Source: Pseudomonadota bacterium
GTDB lineage: Bacteria; Desulfobacterota; Desulfovibrionia; Desulfovibrionales; Desulfovibrionaceae
Length of the DNA: 14,054 nt
Reading direction: 5' to 3'
Assembly: GCA_018822065.1 (NCBI GenBank)
Contig: JAHJKV010000273.1
Coordinates: 1 to 14,054 of the forward strand
A model generated the notes under the pieces. It was not told where the DNA came from and made no database searches. It saw only the letters and a program-made list of their open reading frames with translations. Positions 1 through 7,495 of this stretch are shown here, piece by piece (within the stretch, counting starts at the first letter, position 1; every line of letters starts with the position of its first letter). The position numbers were made by a program, and so were the translations under genes.

Positions 1-204
1 CAGATCCCCTGCATCGAGCGGAACGCCATGGGGGCGGTCAAGGCATACAATGCCTTTCTGATCGCGGATGCGGAAATTCCGGGCCAGCATGTCGTCGATC
101 TGGACCGGGCCATCCAGGCCATGGCCGAGACTGGACGGGACATGGATGCCCGCTACAAGGAAACCAGCCGGGGTGGACTGGCCGTGAGTCAGGTGGACTG
201 CTGA
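1..204 (+). CDS. sdaA: L-serine ammonia-lyase (serine dehydratase), C-terminal end only
   Basis: The reading frame is open from the first base of the window and stops at TGA 202-204, so only the last 67 residues are visible. They contain the iron-sulfur serine dehydratase signature IPCIERNAMGAVKA and end with a YKETSRGGLAV block. The final residue is a cysteine (VDC-stop). In this family the enzyme deaminates L-serine to pyruvate and ammonia with a [4Fe-4S] cluster. The Cys in IPCIERNA is a cluster ligand, and a cysteine at the very C-terminus is known to reach back into the active site ('tail-in-mouth'). Both are present here. The fragment cannot distinguish a single-chain SdaA from the alpha subunit of a two-chain enzyme, because both end this way. 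The gene converges on the next kinase, with 12 nt between stop codons and no hairpin terminator visible. Confidence 0.93.
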   Translation, partial: QIPCIERNAMGAVKAYNAFLIADAEIPGQHVVDLDRAIQAMAETGRDMDARYKETSRGGLAVSQVDC

Positions 205-216
205 GGACGGAGGGAA

Positions 217-2058
217 TCAGACCGCCGAGGTGAATTCGACCCGAACCGAGGTTGTTCCCTTGTCGGAATGCATGGCGATGGACCAGCCGTGAGTTTCGGC
301 GATGAGCCTGGCGGAATAGGTACCGAGTCCCGTCCCCTGAGGCTTGCCGTGGGTGGTGTACTTTTCGAAGAACCGATCACGAATCGCCAGGGGCACTTCG
401 CCTCGATTGGTCACGGTCAGGGTCGGGTGTTCGCCGGACTGGAGGACAGCGGTCACGGTTTCGTTTTCGGGCGATGCTTCCATGGCGTTTCGGATCAGAT
501 TGGAGAGCAGGGCGTGACAGAGGATCGCCTCGGAGTCGATCAGGCAGGGATGTTCGCCAGTATCCAGGACGCCATTCAGGATGATCTCGAAGTTGAGATT
601 TTTCCCCCGGATCAGGGAGTGGTGGGCACTGAAGACCGTGCGGAGCATTTCAATCAGGTTCACTGGCCCAGTTTCAAGGTCGTAGTCGCCTGATTCCATC
701 TTGTGCAGACCCATTGACAGATCGATGAGTCCAAGCATTTGCATGGCCGATTGTTCCATCTCGCGTATCAGGAGTTCTCCGCGGTGGTCAGGACGACAGG
801 TGGCTCGCACCATCCCCAGGCCGCTGGAAAAGGAAATGAGCGGGGCCTTGAGGTCGTGACGCAATATCCGATCCACGTCTTCGCGCAGGGTTTCGAGTTT
901 TTTCTGGTCGCTGATGTCACTCACAAAGCCGTCGTAGTAGAGCATCCGGCCCTTGATGTCGCGGTGGACGCGGATATCGCGGCTGGTCCACAGCGTGCTG
1001 CCATCCTTGCGCCTGATGAGAGCCTCGATGTCGTACAGGATGTCGACGTCTTCCAGTTGTTTGCGCATGTTGCGCCAGCGGTCCAGGTCCACGTAGATAT
1101 CCTGGCCGATGTTGGTGACCGAGTTCATCAGGTCGCTGGGGGAATCATAGCCGTAAATCTGGGCCAGGCGCGGGTTGGAATATTCATACCGGCCCTCCGG
1201 GTTGGAGCGGAAGATGCCGATGGGGGCACCGTCGGTGATGGTCCGAAACCGTTTTTCCGCTTCCATCAGCAGCCGCCGGCCTCGCTCAAGCTCCATGAAC
1301 AACACGCGTTGCGGTTCGCGCAACCCGGTTTCCAGCACGGCCTTGTACAGGAGGTAGATGCTCATGATCTTGAAGAAGGAGCTGATAACGGCGGTGGGTC
1401 CCGAGGGGGCGGCACTGATACCGGTGATCAGTTCCTGGAGAATTATCAGGCCGATGGAAGTCTGGATGAGCATCCGGATGGACGGGTCAAGCTGTTCGCG
1501 GTTTCTGTGGAGCAGAACAATGGCGGCAGTGAGACCCAGGCAGATCGCGAACTCGGACAGCCTGGCGAAGAGCGTTGTTCCCTGGTCAGCGCTGAAACAG
1601 ACCGGGAAGAGGTTGAGGAAGATGAGCGATGTGACCAGACCGGTGACGCCCATGACGTTGAGGATCAGTATCCAGGGCTTGACCCGGCGAGAGAAGAACA
1701 GGGGGGCAGTGAGGAAGGTGGTCATCAGGGCGTAGTGACCAGCAATTTCGAGCGAATATGACAGGTTTATGGTCTGGTCCTGAAAAACCCTCATGTCCTC
1801 ATTGGCCAGATAATGCAGAAAATCGAAATAGGCGAAGCAGAGAAAGCCTGTGCCCAGAACCAAAAGGAAGTGGTCGCCGGTCCTCCAGCGTGCGTTCCAG
1901 GCCATGATGAAGATGACACTGGCCACAGCGACGGTGAACACCTCGGTCATGGATGTGAACAGCAGATTGTTGAACTGGCTCAGGAGAAAGAGACAGGCGA
2001 GGAGAATGCAAAAGAAAGGGAGAAAGAACGGGTGTTCCCGAATCCAGGATACGAGCAT
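217..2058 (-). CDS. Membrane sensor histidine kinase: MASE3 sensor, PAS, HisKA, HATPase
   Basis: This is a membrane-bound sensor kinase of 613 residues from the chosen start. Residues about 10-240 hold seven or eight hydrophobic segments with the motif FDFLHYLA, typical of the MASE3 integral-membrane sensor domain. A PAS domain follows (about 268-385), then a HisKA dimerisation/phosphoacceptor segment (RHDLKAP, His401), an N box (NLIRNAMEA, Asn524) and the ATP-lid G2 motif GTGLG (575-579). The G1 box is unusual: it reads TNRGEVP, with Asn551 where DxGxG kinases have Asp. I recall this variant from other kinases with an FEKY..GTGLGTYSARL lid, so the protein need not be inactive. The start is uncertain. 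ATG 2056-2058 is preceded by a G-rich Shine-Dalgarno-like run and begins just before the first membrane segment. ATG 2109 and TTG 2133 are in frame upstream but have poorer ribosome sites. No response regulator is adjacent. The gene lies downstream of, and on the same strand as, the HxlR gene, with which it may be co-transcribed. Confidence 0.9.
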   Translation of the reverse strand: MLVSWIREHPFFLPFFCILLACLFLLSQFNNLLFTSMTEVFTVAVASVIFIMAWNARWRTGDHFLLVLGTGFLCFAYFDFLHYLANEDMRVFQDQTINLSYSLEIAGHYALMTTFLTAPLFFSRRVKPWILILNVMGVTGLVTSLIFLNLFPVCFSADQGTTLFARLSEFAICLGLTAAIVLLHRNREQLDPSIRMLIQTSIGLIILQELITGISAAPSGPTAVISSFFKIMSIYLLYKAVLETGLREPQRVLFMELERGRRLLMEAEKRFRTITDGAPIGIFRSNPEGRYEYSNPRLAQIYGYDSPSDLMNSVTNIGQDIYVDLDRWRNMRKQLEDVDILYDIEALIRRKDGSTLWTSRDIRVHRDIKGRMLYYDGFVSDISDQKKLETLREDVDRILRHDLKAPLISFSSGLGMVRATCRPDHRGELLIREMEQSAMQMLGLIDLSMGLHKMESGDYDLETGPVNLIEMLRTVFSAHHSLIRGKNLNFEIILNGVLDTGEHPCLIDSEAILCHALLSNLIRNAMEASPENETVTAVLQSGEHPTLTVTNRGEVPLAIRDRFFEKYTTHGKPQGTGLGTYSARLIAETHGWSIAMHSDKGTTSVRVEFTSAV

Positions 2059-2187
2059 ATGAAGCGAGTCCCCCCTGCATGAGCAGCACTGAAAAGAATG
2101 GTCGTTCATAGCCTGATCACGGGGGAATGACAACTCAGATGAGGGAAATCAGCGCTTTCAGGATTTTGGGCTGATAGGAGGTGGATT

Positions 2188-2562
2188 TCAGGCTGCCGTG
2201 TCCTCTTTCTGTGCGGCGGCGGTATGCTCGAACATTTGCCCCCAGTGGCTCATCTGCTGCAAGATGGGCAGGACGCTTTTCCCGAGTTCCGTCAGCGAAT
2301 ATTCCACCCGCGGCGGGACCTGGGCAAAAACTTTCCGGTGCACAACGCCGTCCGCTTCCAGTTCGCGCAGTTGTTGGGTAAGCATTTTCTGAGTGATGTT
2401 GGGCATGATGCGACGCAGTTCTGAAAACCTGAGTGGACCGTCGTTTATTCCCAAATGGTGGAGAATGATCGGCTTCCATTTTCCGCCGATGACCATCAGA
2501 GTCAGTTCAACCGTGCAATAGTAGCGCTTTGCCCCAAGTTGTTTTTGGCCGCAGGCGGGCAT
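2188..2562 (-). CDS. HxlR-family winged-helix transcriptional regulator
   Basis: At 124 residues this is the usual HxlR size. The signature is clear: Cys16 followed by VELTLMVIGGKWKPIIL, then an ITQKMLTQQLRELEADGVV recognition helix and wing (VEYSLTELG). These are cytoplasmic dimeric DNA-binding proteins of the MarR-like fold. Several family members (YodB, HypR, QorR) sense quinones, diamide or hypochlorite through N-terminal cysteines. This protein has Cys4 and Cys16, so redox sensing is plausible but inferred. The ATG at 2560-2562 has a strong AAGGAG ribosome site 6 nt upstream, which settles the start. The gene is divergent from flavoredoxin, a common arrangement for HxlR regulators controlling a neighbouring flavin or quinone oxidoreductase. 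The likely operator is the inverted repeat at 2708-2727. Confidence 0.93.
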   Translation of the reverse strand: MPACGQKQLGAKRYYCTVELTLMVIGGKWKPIILHHLGINDGPLRFSELRRIMPNITQKMLTQQLRELEADGVVHRKVFAQVPPRVEYSLTELGKSVLPILQQMSHWGQMFEHTAAAQKEDTAA

Positions 2563-2619
2563 GATGATCTCCTTGGTATCTGAATCGTTGCTATGGGCCT
2601 GGAATGGAAGTATATCGCA

Positions 2620-2639
2620 GTGGAGACCATAGTATCCAC
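2620..2639. repeat. Inverted repeat GTGGA-N10-TCCAC in the HxlR/flavoredoxin gap
   Basis: A perfect 5-bp inverted repeat with a 10-bp spacer lies about 60 bp upstream of the HxlR start codon. Its arm and spacer lengths equal those of the repeat at 2708-2727, although the arm sequences differ. It could be an autoregulatory site, but five-base arms arise easily by chance. Confidence 0.3.
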
Positions 2640-2703
2640 GACGACTGGCAAAGTAAATCAGTTTTCAAGGGGACGTTGTCTGCTTGTCGATCAGAGGGTG
2701 GTT

Positions 2704-2731
2704 TTGGTACCATGGGCCCACGTGGTATTTT
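2704..2731 (+). promoter_or_regulatory. Predicted sigma-70-like promoter of flavoredoxin
   Basis: A TTGGTA -35 hexamer at 2704-2709 and a TATTTT -10 hexamer at 2726-2731 are separated by 16 bp. Transcription would start near 2738 and leave a leader of about 50 nt before the ATG at 2790. Each hexamer matches the consensus at four of six positions. The spacer is unusually rich in palindromic hexamers (GGTACC, CCATGG, GGGCCC, CACGTG overlap one another). Prediction from sequence only. Confidence 0.5.
2708..2727. promoter_or_regulatory. Candidate HxlR operator, TACCA-N10-TGGTA
   Basis: An inverted repeat with 5-bp arms (TACCA 2708-2712, TGGTA 2723-2727) and a 10-bp spacer sits almost exactly between the predicted -35 and -10 hexamers of flavoredoxin. 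A dimeric winged-helix repressor bound here would block RNA polymerase. The site lies in the gap between the divergent HxlR and flavoredoxin genes, which supports the inference. I did not match it to a published HxlR consensus. Confidence 0.42.
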
Positions 2732-2789
2732 CGACGATGCAATCCAGAACCTGTCTGGTGTGCCGGGCTGAAAAATCAAGGGGAGTGAG

Positions 2790-3359
2790 ATGAAAAAATC
2801 ATTGGGCGCAGAGATATTCGTTTTGCCTACACCCGCCTGGGTCGTGGGAAGCTATGACGGGGAAGGCAAGGCCAATGCCATGACCATTGCCTGGGGCGGT
2901 GTGTGTTGTTCTAAGCCTCCATGTATTACCGTATCTTTGCGCCAGGCAACCTACACCTATGAATGCATTCTGGAGAGGCAGGCGTTCACGGTCAATATCC
3001 CTTCCGAGGCGCACGTCGCCCAGGTTGATTATTTTGGCATGGTTTCCGGGCGCAATGTGGACAAATTTGCGGCAACGGGGCTCACTGCGGTGAAGGCTGG
3101 CTCAGTTGATGCTCCCTCCATTGAAGAATTTCCGCTGGTCCTTGAGTGCGCATTGCTGCATACCATTGAGATCGGTTTGCATACGCAGTTCATTGGAGAG
3201 ATCAAGGACGTGCGGGCCGATGAGGCGGTCCTGGTCGACGGCGTGCCGGTCATGGACCGGGTGCTGCCCGTGCTCTACGGAACAGGTGCCAAATCCTATT
3301 TCAAATCAGGACCCTACCTCGGCAAGGCGTTTTCCATTGGTCGGGGGTTCATGAAGTAG
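2790..3359 (+). CDS. flr: Flavoredoxin (FMN-binding flavin reductase family protein)
   Basis: This 189-residue cytoplasmic protein belongs to the flavin reductase-like FMN-binding split-barrel family. It closely resembles Desulfovibrio flavoredoxin: it opens MKKSLGAE, followed by PTPAWVVGSYD, an AMTIAWGGVCCSKPPC core, SLRQATYTY, the NIPSE motif, a DYFGMVSGRNVDKFA segment and LHTQFIGEI. Flavoredoxin is an FMN electron carrier that has been linked to thiosulfate/sulfite reduction in Desulfovibrio gigas. That physiological link is family knowledge, and the sequence here supports only the family and FMN binding. The ATG at 2790 is preceded by GGGGAGTGAG, a good ribosome site. The gene is divergent from the HxlR regulator and probably controlled by it. 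The phosphogluconolactonase gene follows on the same strand after 166 nt, without a clear terminator in between. Confidence 0.93.
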   Translation: MKKSLGAEIFVLPTPAWVVGSYDGEGKANAMTIAWGGVCCSKPPCITVSLRQATYTYECILERQAFTVNIPSEAHVAQVDYFGMVSGRNVDKFAATGLTAVKAGSVDAPSIEEFPLVLECALLHTIEIGLHTQFIGEIKDVRADEAVLVDGVPVMDRVLPVLYGTGAKSYFKSGPYLGKAFSIGRGFMK

Positions 3360-3525
3360 CATTGGACCGGAAGCCGGAGAAGTGGGCGATCAGTGCCTGG
3401 GGATGTGACCCGCTTCTGGAACTTGGCTCATCCGAGGGGAGGGATTGATCACCCAGCGTCGGGTCCTCTTGACGAGAAACAGACACCGTCGGTCGTGGAC
3501 CAAGATATCAAGACAAGGACGAATC

Positions 3526-4245
3526 ATGCGTGAAGTAAATATCCTTTCCGATCACGAGGAAACCTGCCTCGCTGCTGCGGCTTGGCTGTGTTATCACGTT
3601 GCAAAACGCGCCACGGGTGGATTTTCCCTGGCGATTTCCGGGGGCAGCACCCCGGATCGGTTTTTTGAAATATTGTCTCAGGGGAGTTTTGCCGCGGCCA
3701 TGCCCTGGAAGGCGTTGCAGCTCTTCTGGGTGGACGAGCGCTGTGTTCCCATGGATCATGCAGACGCCAATTTTACCTCCGTGGCGCAGCGATTGCTCAC
3801 CAAGGTCCCCATTGCCGTTCGTAATATCCATCGCATTCCGGCAGAGGCAGGTCCTTATGAGGGGGCAGCCCACTATCGGGAAACCTTGAGAAAATATTTT
3901 GGTGCCAGCGCGCCCGTCTTCGATCTGGTGATGCTGGGCATGGGTACGGACGGTCATGTCGCTTCACTATTCCCAGGACATCCCGCCCTGGAGGCGGCAA
4001 CGGACAGTGCCGTTCCCGTGATCGTTTCCGGGGGCATGAGCGGGGTGCATCCTCCGGTGGACAGGATCACTCTGACCCTGCCTCTGCTCAACCGGGCCAA
4101 GGCCGCCATGTTCCTGGTCACTGGTCGGGAGAAACATGAGGTCGTCCGGGCTGTGCTCGACGACAACGATGCGGTGTATCCCGCCTCCTGGATTCGCAAT
4201 GAACGAACGGTCTGGTTTCTGGATGAGAGAGCGTCGGAAGGGTAG
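3526..4245 (+). CDS. pgl: 6-phosphogluconolactonase
   Basis: This 239-residue soluble enzyme hydrolyses 6-phosphogluconolactone to 6-phosphogluconate, the second step of the oxidative pentose phosphate pathway. Family motifs are all present: SGGSTP (38-43), FWVDERCVP (67-75), DHADANF (78-84), the catalytic-region motif GMGTDGHVASLFPG (138-151) and the C-terminal FLVTGREK (196-203). Length is normal for the short bacterial DevB/Pgl type. I place the start at ATG 3526, which has AAGGAC 5 nt upstream and begins the conserved N-terminus. The frame stays open back to a TTG at 3445, but the extra 27 residues are arginine-rich and unlike the family. No glucose-6-phosphate dehydrogenase or phosphogluconate dehydrogenase gene is in the window. 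The stop lies 8 nt from that of the convergent kinase. Confidence 0.95.
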   Translation: MREVNILSDHEETCLAAAAWLCYHVAKRATGGFSLAISGGSTPDRFFEILSQGSFAAAMPWKALQLFWVDERCVPMDHADANFTSVAQRLLTKVPIAVRNIHRIPAEAGPYEGAAHYRETLRKYFGASAPVFDLVMLGMGTDGHVASLFPGHPALEAATDSAVPVIVSGGMSGVHPPVDRITLTLPLLNRAKAAMFLVTGREKHEVVRAVLDDNDAVYPASWIRNERTVWFLDERASEG

Positions 4246-4253
4246 CCCGAAAC

Positions 4254-6245
4254 CTAGCTGGCGGGAGGCGGGGCAAGGGTGAAACAGAAGGTTGTGCCGG
4301 TGCTGGCACCGTCGGATTCCACCCACAAGCGGCCATTGTGGTTTGCCACGATTCTTTGCACCAGGGCCAAGCCGATGCCGGTGCCCTCCGGGTTCGGGTC
4401 GAGTTGTTCAAAGAGTCCAAATATTTTGGAATGGTACTGCTTTTCTATGCCGATGCCGTTGTCGCGCACATAGAATACCTGTTCGCCCCCTGTGGAGCGC
4501 ATGCCTATTTCCACCTCTGGCCTGGTTCCAGGCGTCACGAACTTCAGGGCGTTTTCTGTCAGGTTCTGGAACACCTCGAATATTCGTATCCGGTCGCAGC
4601 GCACGGTGGGCAGGTTGTCGGCAACCGTGATGACCGCATTGCTTTCGGTCAGGGGGCCTTGGAGTTGTTCAAGCATTTCAGCCACAAGGTCCCCGAGGGG
4701 CACATCCTGGAGGGGGTTGTCCATGCGGCCCACTCTGGAGAGCTTTAGGAGTTCGTCCAGCAGGTGGCTCATGCGGCCTGCGGCGTTATCTATTCGTTCC
4801 AGGTCGAGCATAATGGCTTCGCTCTGCCCGGATTCGATATCCTGGCGCAGGGCGCCGATAAATCCTTTGATGGTAATGATGGGGCTTTTGAGGTCGTGGG
4901 ACGCTGTGTAGGTGAAGCGTTCCAGCTCCTCATTCTTTGCTTCGAGTTCCAGAATGAGCTCCTCTCTCGCCGCCTGGGCCTCGGCCCGGTTCTCGAGCAT
5001 GACGTTGGCGGAATCGGCCATGACGCGCAGTTCGGGGAAGGTCAGGGAGTTCGTGTCGAGGGCTTGGTTGCTGGTGCGGCTGCGGGCGAAAAACCTAGTC
5101 ATGAGGTCGATTTGGGAGCCCAGATGCCGTGACAATTTGAGGGAAATGACTGCAATGATGCCGAAGCAGATGAGGAAAAGAATTGAGACCTGGATGAGCC
5201 GGTCTATGAGGGCCATTTGGAGTTCTTTTTGGCGCTGTTGCAGGCCGGCCTGGATGTCGTCGAGGTACACTCCCGAGCCGATGACCCAGTCCCACTCGGG
5301 GAAGGCTCGGACAAAGACGATCTTTGGGGTGGGTTCCTCCCCCTTGAGTTTCCTCCAGGCATACTTCACGAAACCGCCCTCCTGGTTGGCAAAGGCGACC
5401 TTGTGCTGCTCTTCAATGATTTTCACGCCATTGGGGTCGGTGAGCCCCATGATGTTGCTACCGTTCAGGGTGACCTTGCCATTGGTAAACAGCGGGTCGC
5501 CGCCACGGATGCTTCCGAAGAGATAGCCGTCCTGGTCGAAGCGAATCTGGACCAGATGCTCGAGTATTTCCTTCTGGGAATCTGCCTGCACATCTTCCAT
5601 GTATTCGCCGGTGCCGATGTACCAGTCATAGGGTGCGAAATGCTGTACGAACGAGGTTTTCTGGTGGTCGTTGCCCTCTGCGCCGGGTTTGGTCCAGTTG
5701 TATTCGTAGAATCCCTGTCCTTGTTTGCGGACCAGGGAGATCATATCCTGAATCACGTATTTCCCATGGCTGCTTTGCATGGAGAGAATATTTTTTCCCT
5801 CCAGTTCAGGCATGTCCGCGAAGAGCATTTCCGTGCCGTCCAAGGCCGTGATGAAGTAGTAGCCTCGGCCTTTGTTAAAACGTAGCGACCGAAGAGACTC
5901 GATGATCATCTTCTTGAGGTCCGCCACGGGCAGGGAGTCCTTGTAGGTTTCAAAGAGGTGTTGCGCCTGGGCCACAGCGCTTTGGGTGCGAGCCTGCAGG
6001 GACGCCCTCAATCGGGTTTTGGCTTGAGCGTTGGCGAATTCGATGGCGGTGAAGGCATGATCTACAAAGGTACGCATGCGTATCTTCTGGTGTTCGACGT
6101 AGTTGGAGCTTTCCTTCTCGATTTCCACCTGGGACTCTTGGTACTCCGAAATGGTCCAGGCCAGCGTGATGGAGACGAGCAGGACGAGGGCCAGGGTGAT
6201 CATGGACCAGAAGAACAAGCGGGTGATCGAAAGAGTTCGAAACAT
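4254..6245 (-). CDS. Double-Cache sensor histidine kinase
   Basis: This is a transmembrane sensor kinase of 663 residues. A first membrane helix (about 9-32) and a second (about 350-371) flank a periplasmic region with two Cache modules. Both carry the DGY/GYYF...F hallmark: KGRGYYFITALDG with a DWYIGTGEYMED end (about 103-218), and DQDGYLFGSIRGG with a DWVIGSGVYLDD end (about 238-333). Such dCache_2 domains bind small ligands such as organic acids; the ligand here is unknown. After a HAMP-like linker and coiled coil come HisKA (ASHDLKSPI, His450), an N box (NLTENALKF, Asn565), G1 (DNGIGIE, Asp595) and G2 (EGTGIGLA, about 620-627), all intact. The frame is open upstream to 6386, but ATG 6243-6245 has AAAGGAA 5 nt before it and begins directly before the first helix, so it is preferred. 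No response regulator lies next to it, so it is probably an orphan kinase. Confidence 0.93.
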   Translation of the reverse strand: MFRTLSITRLFFWSMITLALVLLVSITLAWTISEYQESQVEIEKESSNYVEHQKIRMRTFVDHAFTAIEFANAQAKTRLRASLQARTQSAVAQAQHLFETYKDSLPVADLKKMIIESLRSLRFNKGRGYYFITALDGTEMLFADMPELEGKNILSMQSSHGKYVIQDMISLVRKQGQGFYEYNWTKPGAEGNDHQKTSFVQHFAPYDWYIGTGEYMEDVQADSQKEILEHLVQIRFDQDGYLFGSIRGGDPLFTNGKVTLNGSNIMGLTDPNGVKIIEEQHKVAFANQEGGFVKYAWRKLKGEEPTPKIVFVRAFPEWDWVIGSGVYLDDIQAGLQQRQKELQMALIDRLIQVSILFLICFGIIAVISLKLSRHLGSQIDLMTRFFARSRTSNQALDTNSLTFPELRVMADSANVMLENRAEAQAAREELILELEAKNEELERFTYTASHDLKSPIITIKGFIGALRQDIESGQSEAIMLDLERIDNAAGRMSHLLDELLKLSRVGRMDNPLQDVPLGDLVAEMLEQLQGPLTESNAVITVADNLPTVRCDRIRIFEVFQNLTENALKFVTPGTRPEVEIGMRSTGGEQVFYVRDNGIGIEKQYHSKIFGLFEQLDPNPEGTGIGLALVQRIVANHNGRLWVESDGASTGTTFCFTLAPPPAS

Positions 6246-6387
6246 GGCGGTTCCTTTCGGAATGACTTCGTCGTTTGGTTCGGGCGACTTCCAGAGTCGT
6301 CCAGTTCGAGTGTCCTCCGGTCCTGCCTTGAAGGTAGGCATCCTTTCACGTTGGCGGTACACGTCACATGGAATGCCGAGTTGCATA

Positions 6388-6419
6388 CGAAGCCTGGAGA
6401 GAACGAGGCACAGGCTTCG
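6388..6419 (-). other. Stem-loop between the DRTGG gene and the downstream kinase
   Basis: A perfect 9-bp inverted repeat (CGAAGCCTG / CAGGCTTCG) with a 14-nt loop begins 12 nt after the stop of the BioD-like/DRTGG gene and about 140 nt before the double-Cache kinase. It has no T tract on either side, so it is not a standard intrinsic terminator. It could protect a 3' end, weaken read-through or act in the kinase leader. The rest of the 186-nt gap contains no gene I can support. Confidence 0.4.
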
Positions 6420-6431
6420 GGGTTCGGGGCG

Positions 6432-7493
6432 TTACAGTCCCAGTTCGCCCTTGAGATATTCTACATCCAGATGCTGGGCGATGAGCTTGGCTCCCTGTTC
6501 GATCTTGATGGTCTCACGCAGCTTGTGGCGGCTCAGGGTGGCTTCCATTTTTTTGGCCACGGTAAAGGTGTCCTCCCGGGCGATGATGATTGGGGTCTTG
6601 AGGACCTCGCTACGGGTGAGGATGATGTCGTTGGGATAGAGGTTGCCCGTGAGGATCAGGCAGGGGCAGTCGCCTTCCAGGGCTACCAACTGGACATCGC
6701 TGCGGTCGCCGCCCACGATGACTGCCGAATTCTTGTGTTTGCGGAAGTGGGTCATGAAGTTTTCCACCTGCATGGTGCCGATGAGAAAACGTTCCACGAT
6801 TCGGTCGGCATTGGCATGGGCCGAAACGATCTTGCCACCAAGGCGGTCCGCCAGGTCGGTGACGGTGATGGTACCCATGGTGGTGTCCGAGGGGATGATG
6901 CCCACGACCTTGACGCCTCGGCTCTCCAGGAATGGGGCGATCTGGCTTTGGACCTCCTCCATGAAGGCGGGCGGGATGTCATTAAGAATGACGCCTGCCA
7001 ACTGGTCGCCCAGAGCCTCTTTCATTACCACCAGGTAGTCGTATTTCAGGTCCTTCTGGAAGCGGTCGATGACCACGGCTTTGACGCCGAGTTCCCGGAC
7101 AACGGTGATACCGTCCACGCCGCAGTATTTGCCCGAATACATTGATCCAGACCCGGCCAGGAGCATGAGGTCGCGCCCGGCCTCCAGCTTTTTGTAGCTT
7201 TCCACAATCCGCGGCAGGTGCCCGTCGCAGGCCTTGGAAAAAGCCGCGACCTTGAAGTCGTGGGTGACCACCACGGGGGTGACATCTTCAGCATCGCTCT
7301 CGAGGCCGAGGACGCTCTGAACAAAAAATGCATCCTCGTCGCCGAGTTTGCCGTCTTTTTCCAGCGGCAGCGCGCCGACGGGTTTCATATAGCCGACATT
7401 CAGGCCGGCTTCCTTGAGCTTGAGCCCCAGGCCGATGACGACCATGTTCTTGCCGGAGTATCCTGAAGTTGCTCCGATATACAGACCTGGCAT
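6432..7493 (-). CDS. BioD-like P-loop / DRTGG-domain protein (phosphotransacetylase N-terminal-like)
   Basis: The 353-residue protein has the layout of the regulatory N-terminal half of long phosphotransacetylases. A BioD-like P-loop NTPase domain covers about 1-200 (P-loop GATSGYSGKN, with Asn where Thr/Ser is usual; MKPVG; GVILNDIPP). A DRTGG domain covers about 215-320 (LADRLGGKIVSAHA, LIGTMQVENF, VGGDRSDVQLVAL). The catalytic phosphate acetyl/butyryl transferase domain is absent, so it should not be called a phosphotransacetylase enzyme. Its role is unknown; a nucleotide-binding regulator of acetyl-CoA metabolism is a guess. The start is ATG 7491-7493: a GAGGAGG ribosome site 8 nt upstream fits it, whereas GTG 7499 would be only 2 nt from that site. 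The ribosome site lies inside the last codons of the synthetase gene, whose TGA ends 2 nt before this ATG. Translational coupling is therefore likely. Confidence 0.88.
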   Translation of the reverse strand: MPGLYIGATSGYSGKNMVVIGLGLKLKEAGLNVGYMKPVGALPLEKDGKLGDEDAFFVQSVLGLESDAEDVTPVVVTHDFKVAAFSKACDGHLPRIVESYKKLEAGRDLMLLAGSGSMYSGKYCGVDGITVVRELGVKAVVIDRFQKDLKYDYLVVMKEALGDQLAGVILNDIPPAFMEEVQSQIAPFLESRGVKVVGIIPSDTTMGTITVTDLADRLGGKIVSAHANADRIVERFLIGTMQVENFMTHFRKHKNSAVIVGGDRSDVQLVALEGDCPCLILTGNLYPNDIILTRSEVLKTPIIIAREDTFTVAKKMEATLSRHKLRETIKIEQGAKLIAQHLDVEYLKGELGL

Positions 7494-7495
7494 TG

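Noticed and set aside
3445..3525. Longer phosphogluconolactonase starting at TTG 3445
   Set aside because: A purine-rich run precedes this TTG almost without spacing, and the 27 added residues are Arg-rich and unlike the family. ATG 3526 has a proper site and begins the conserved N-terminus.
5958..7145. Long plus-strand open frame of 395 codons, and similar ones at 739-1761 and 5217-5885
   Set aside because: They lie opposite well-supported kinase and DRTGG genes, show no recognisable family motifs, and have His/Gly/Val-rich composition typical of antisense frames in GC-rich DNA.
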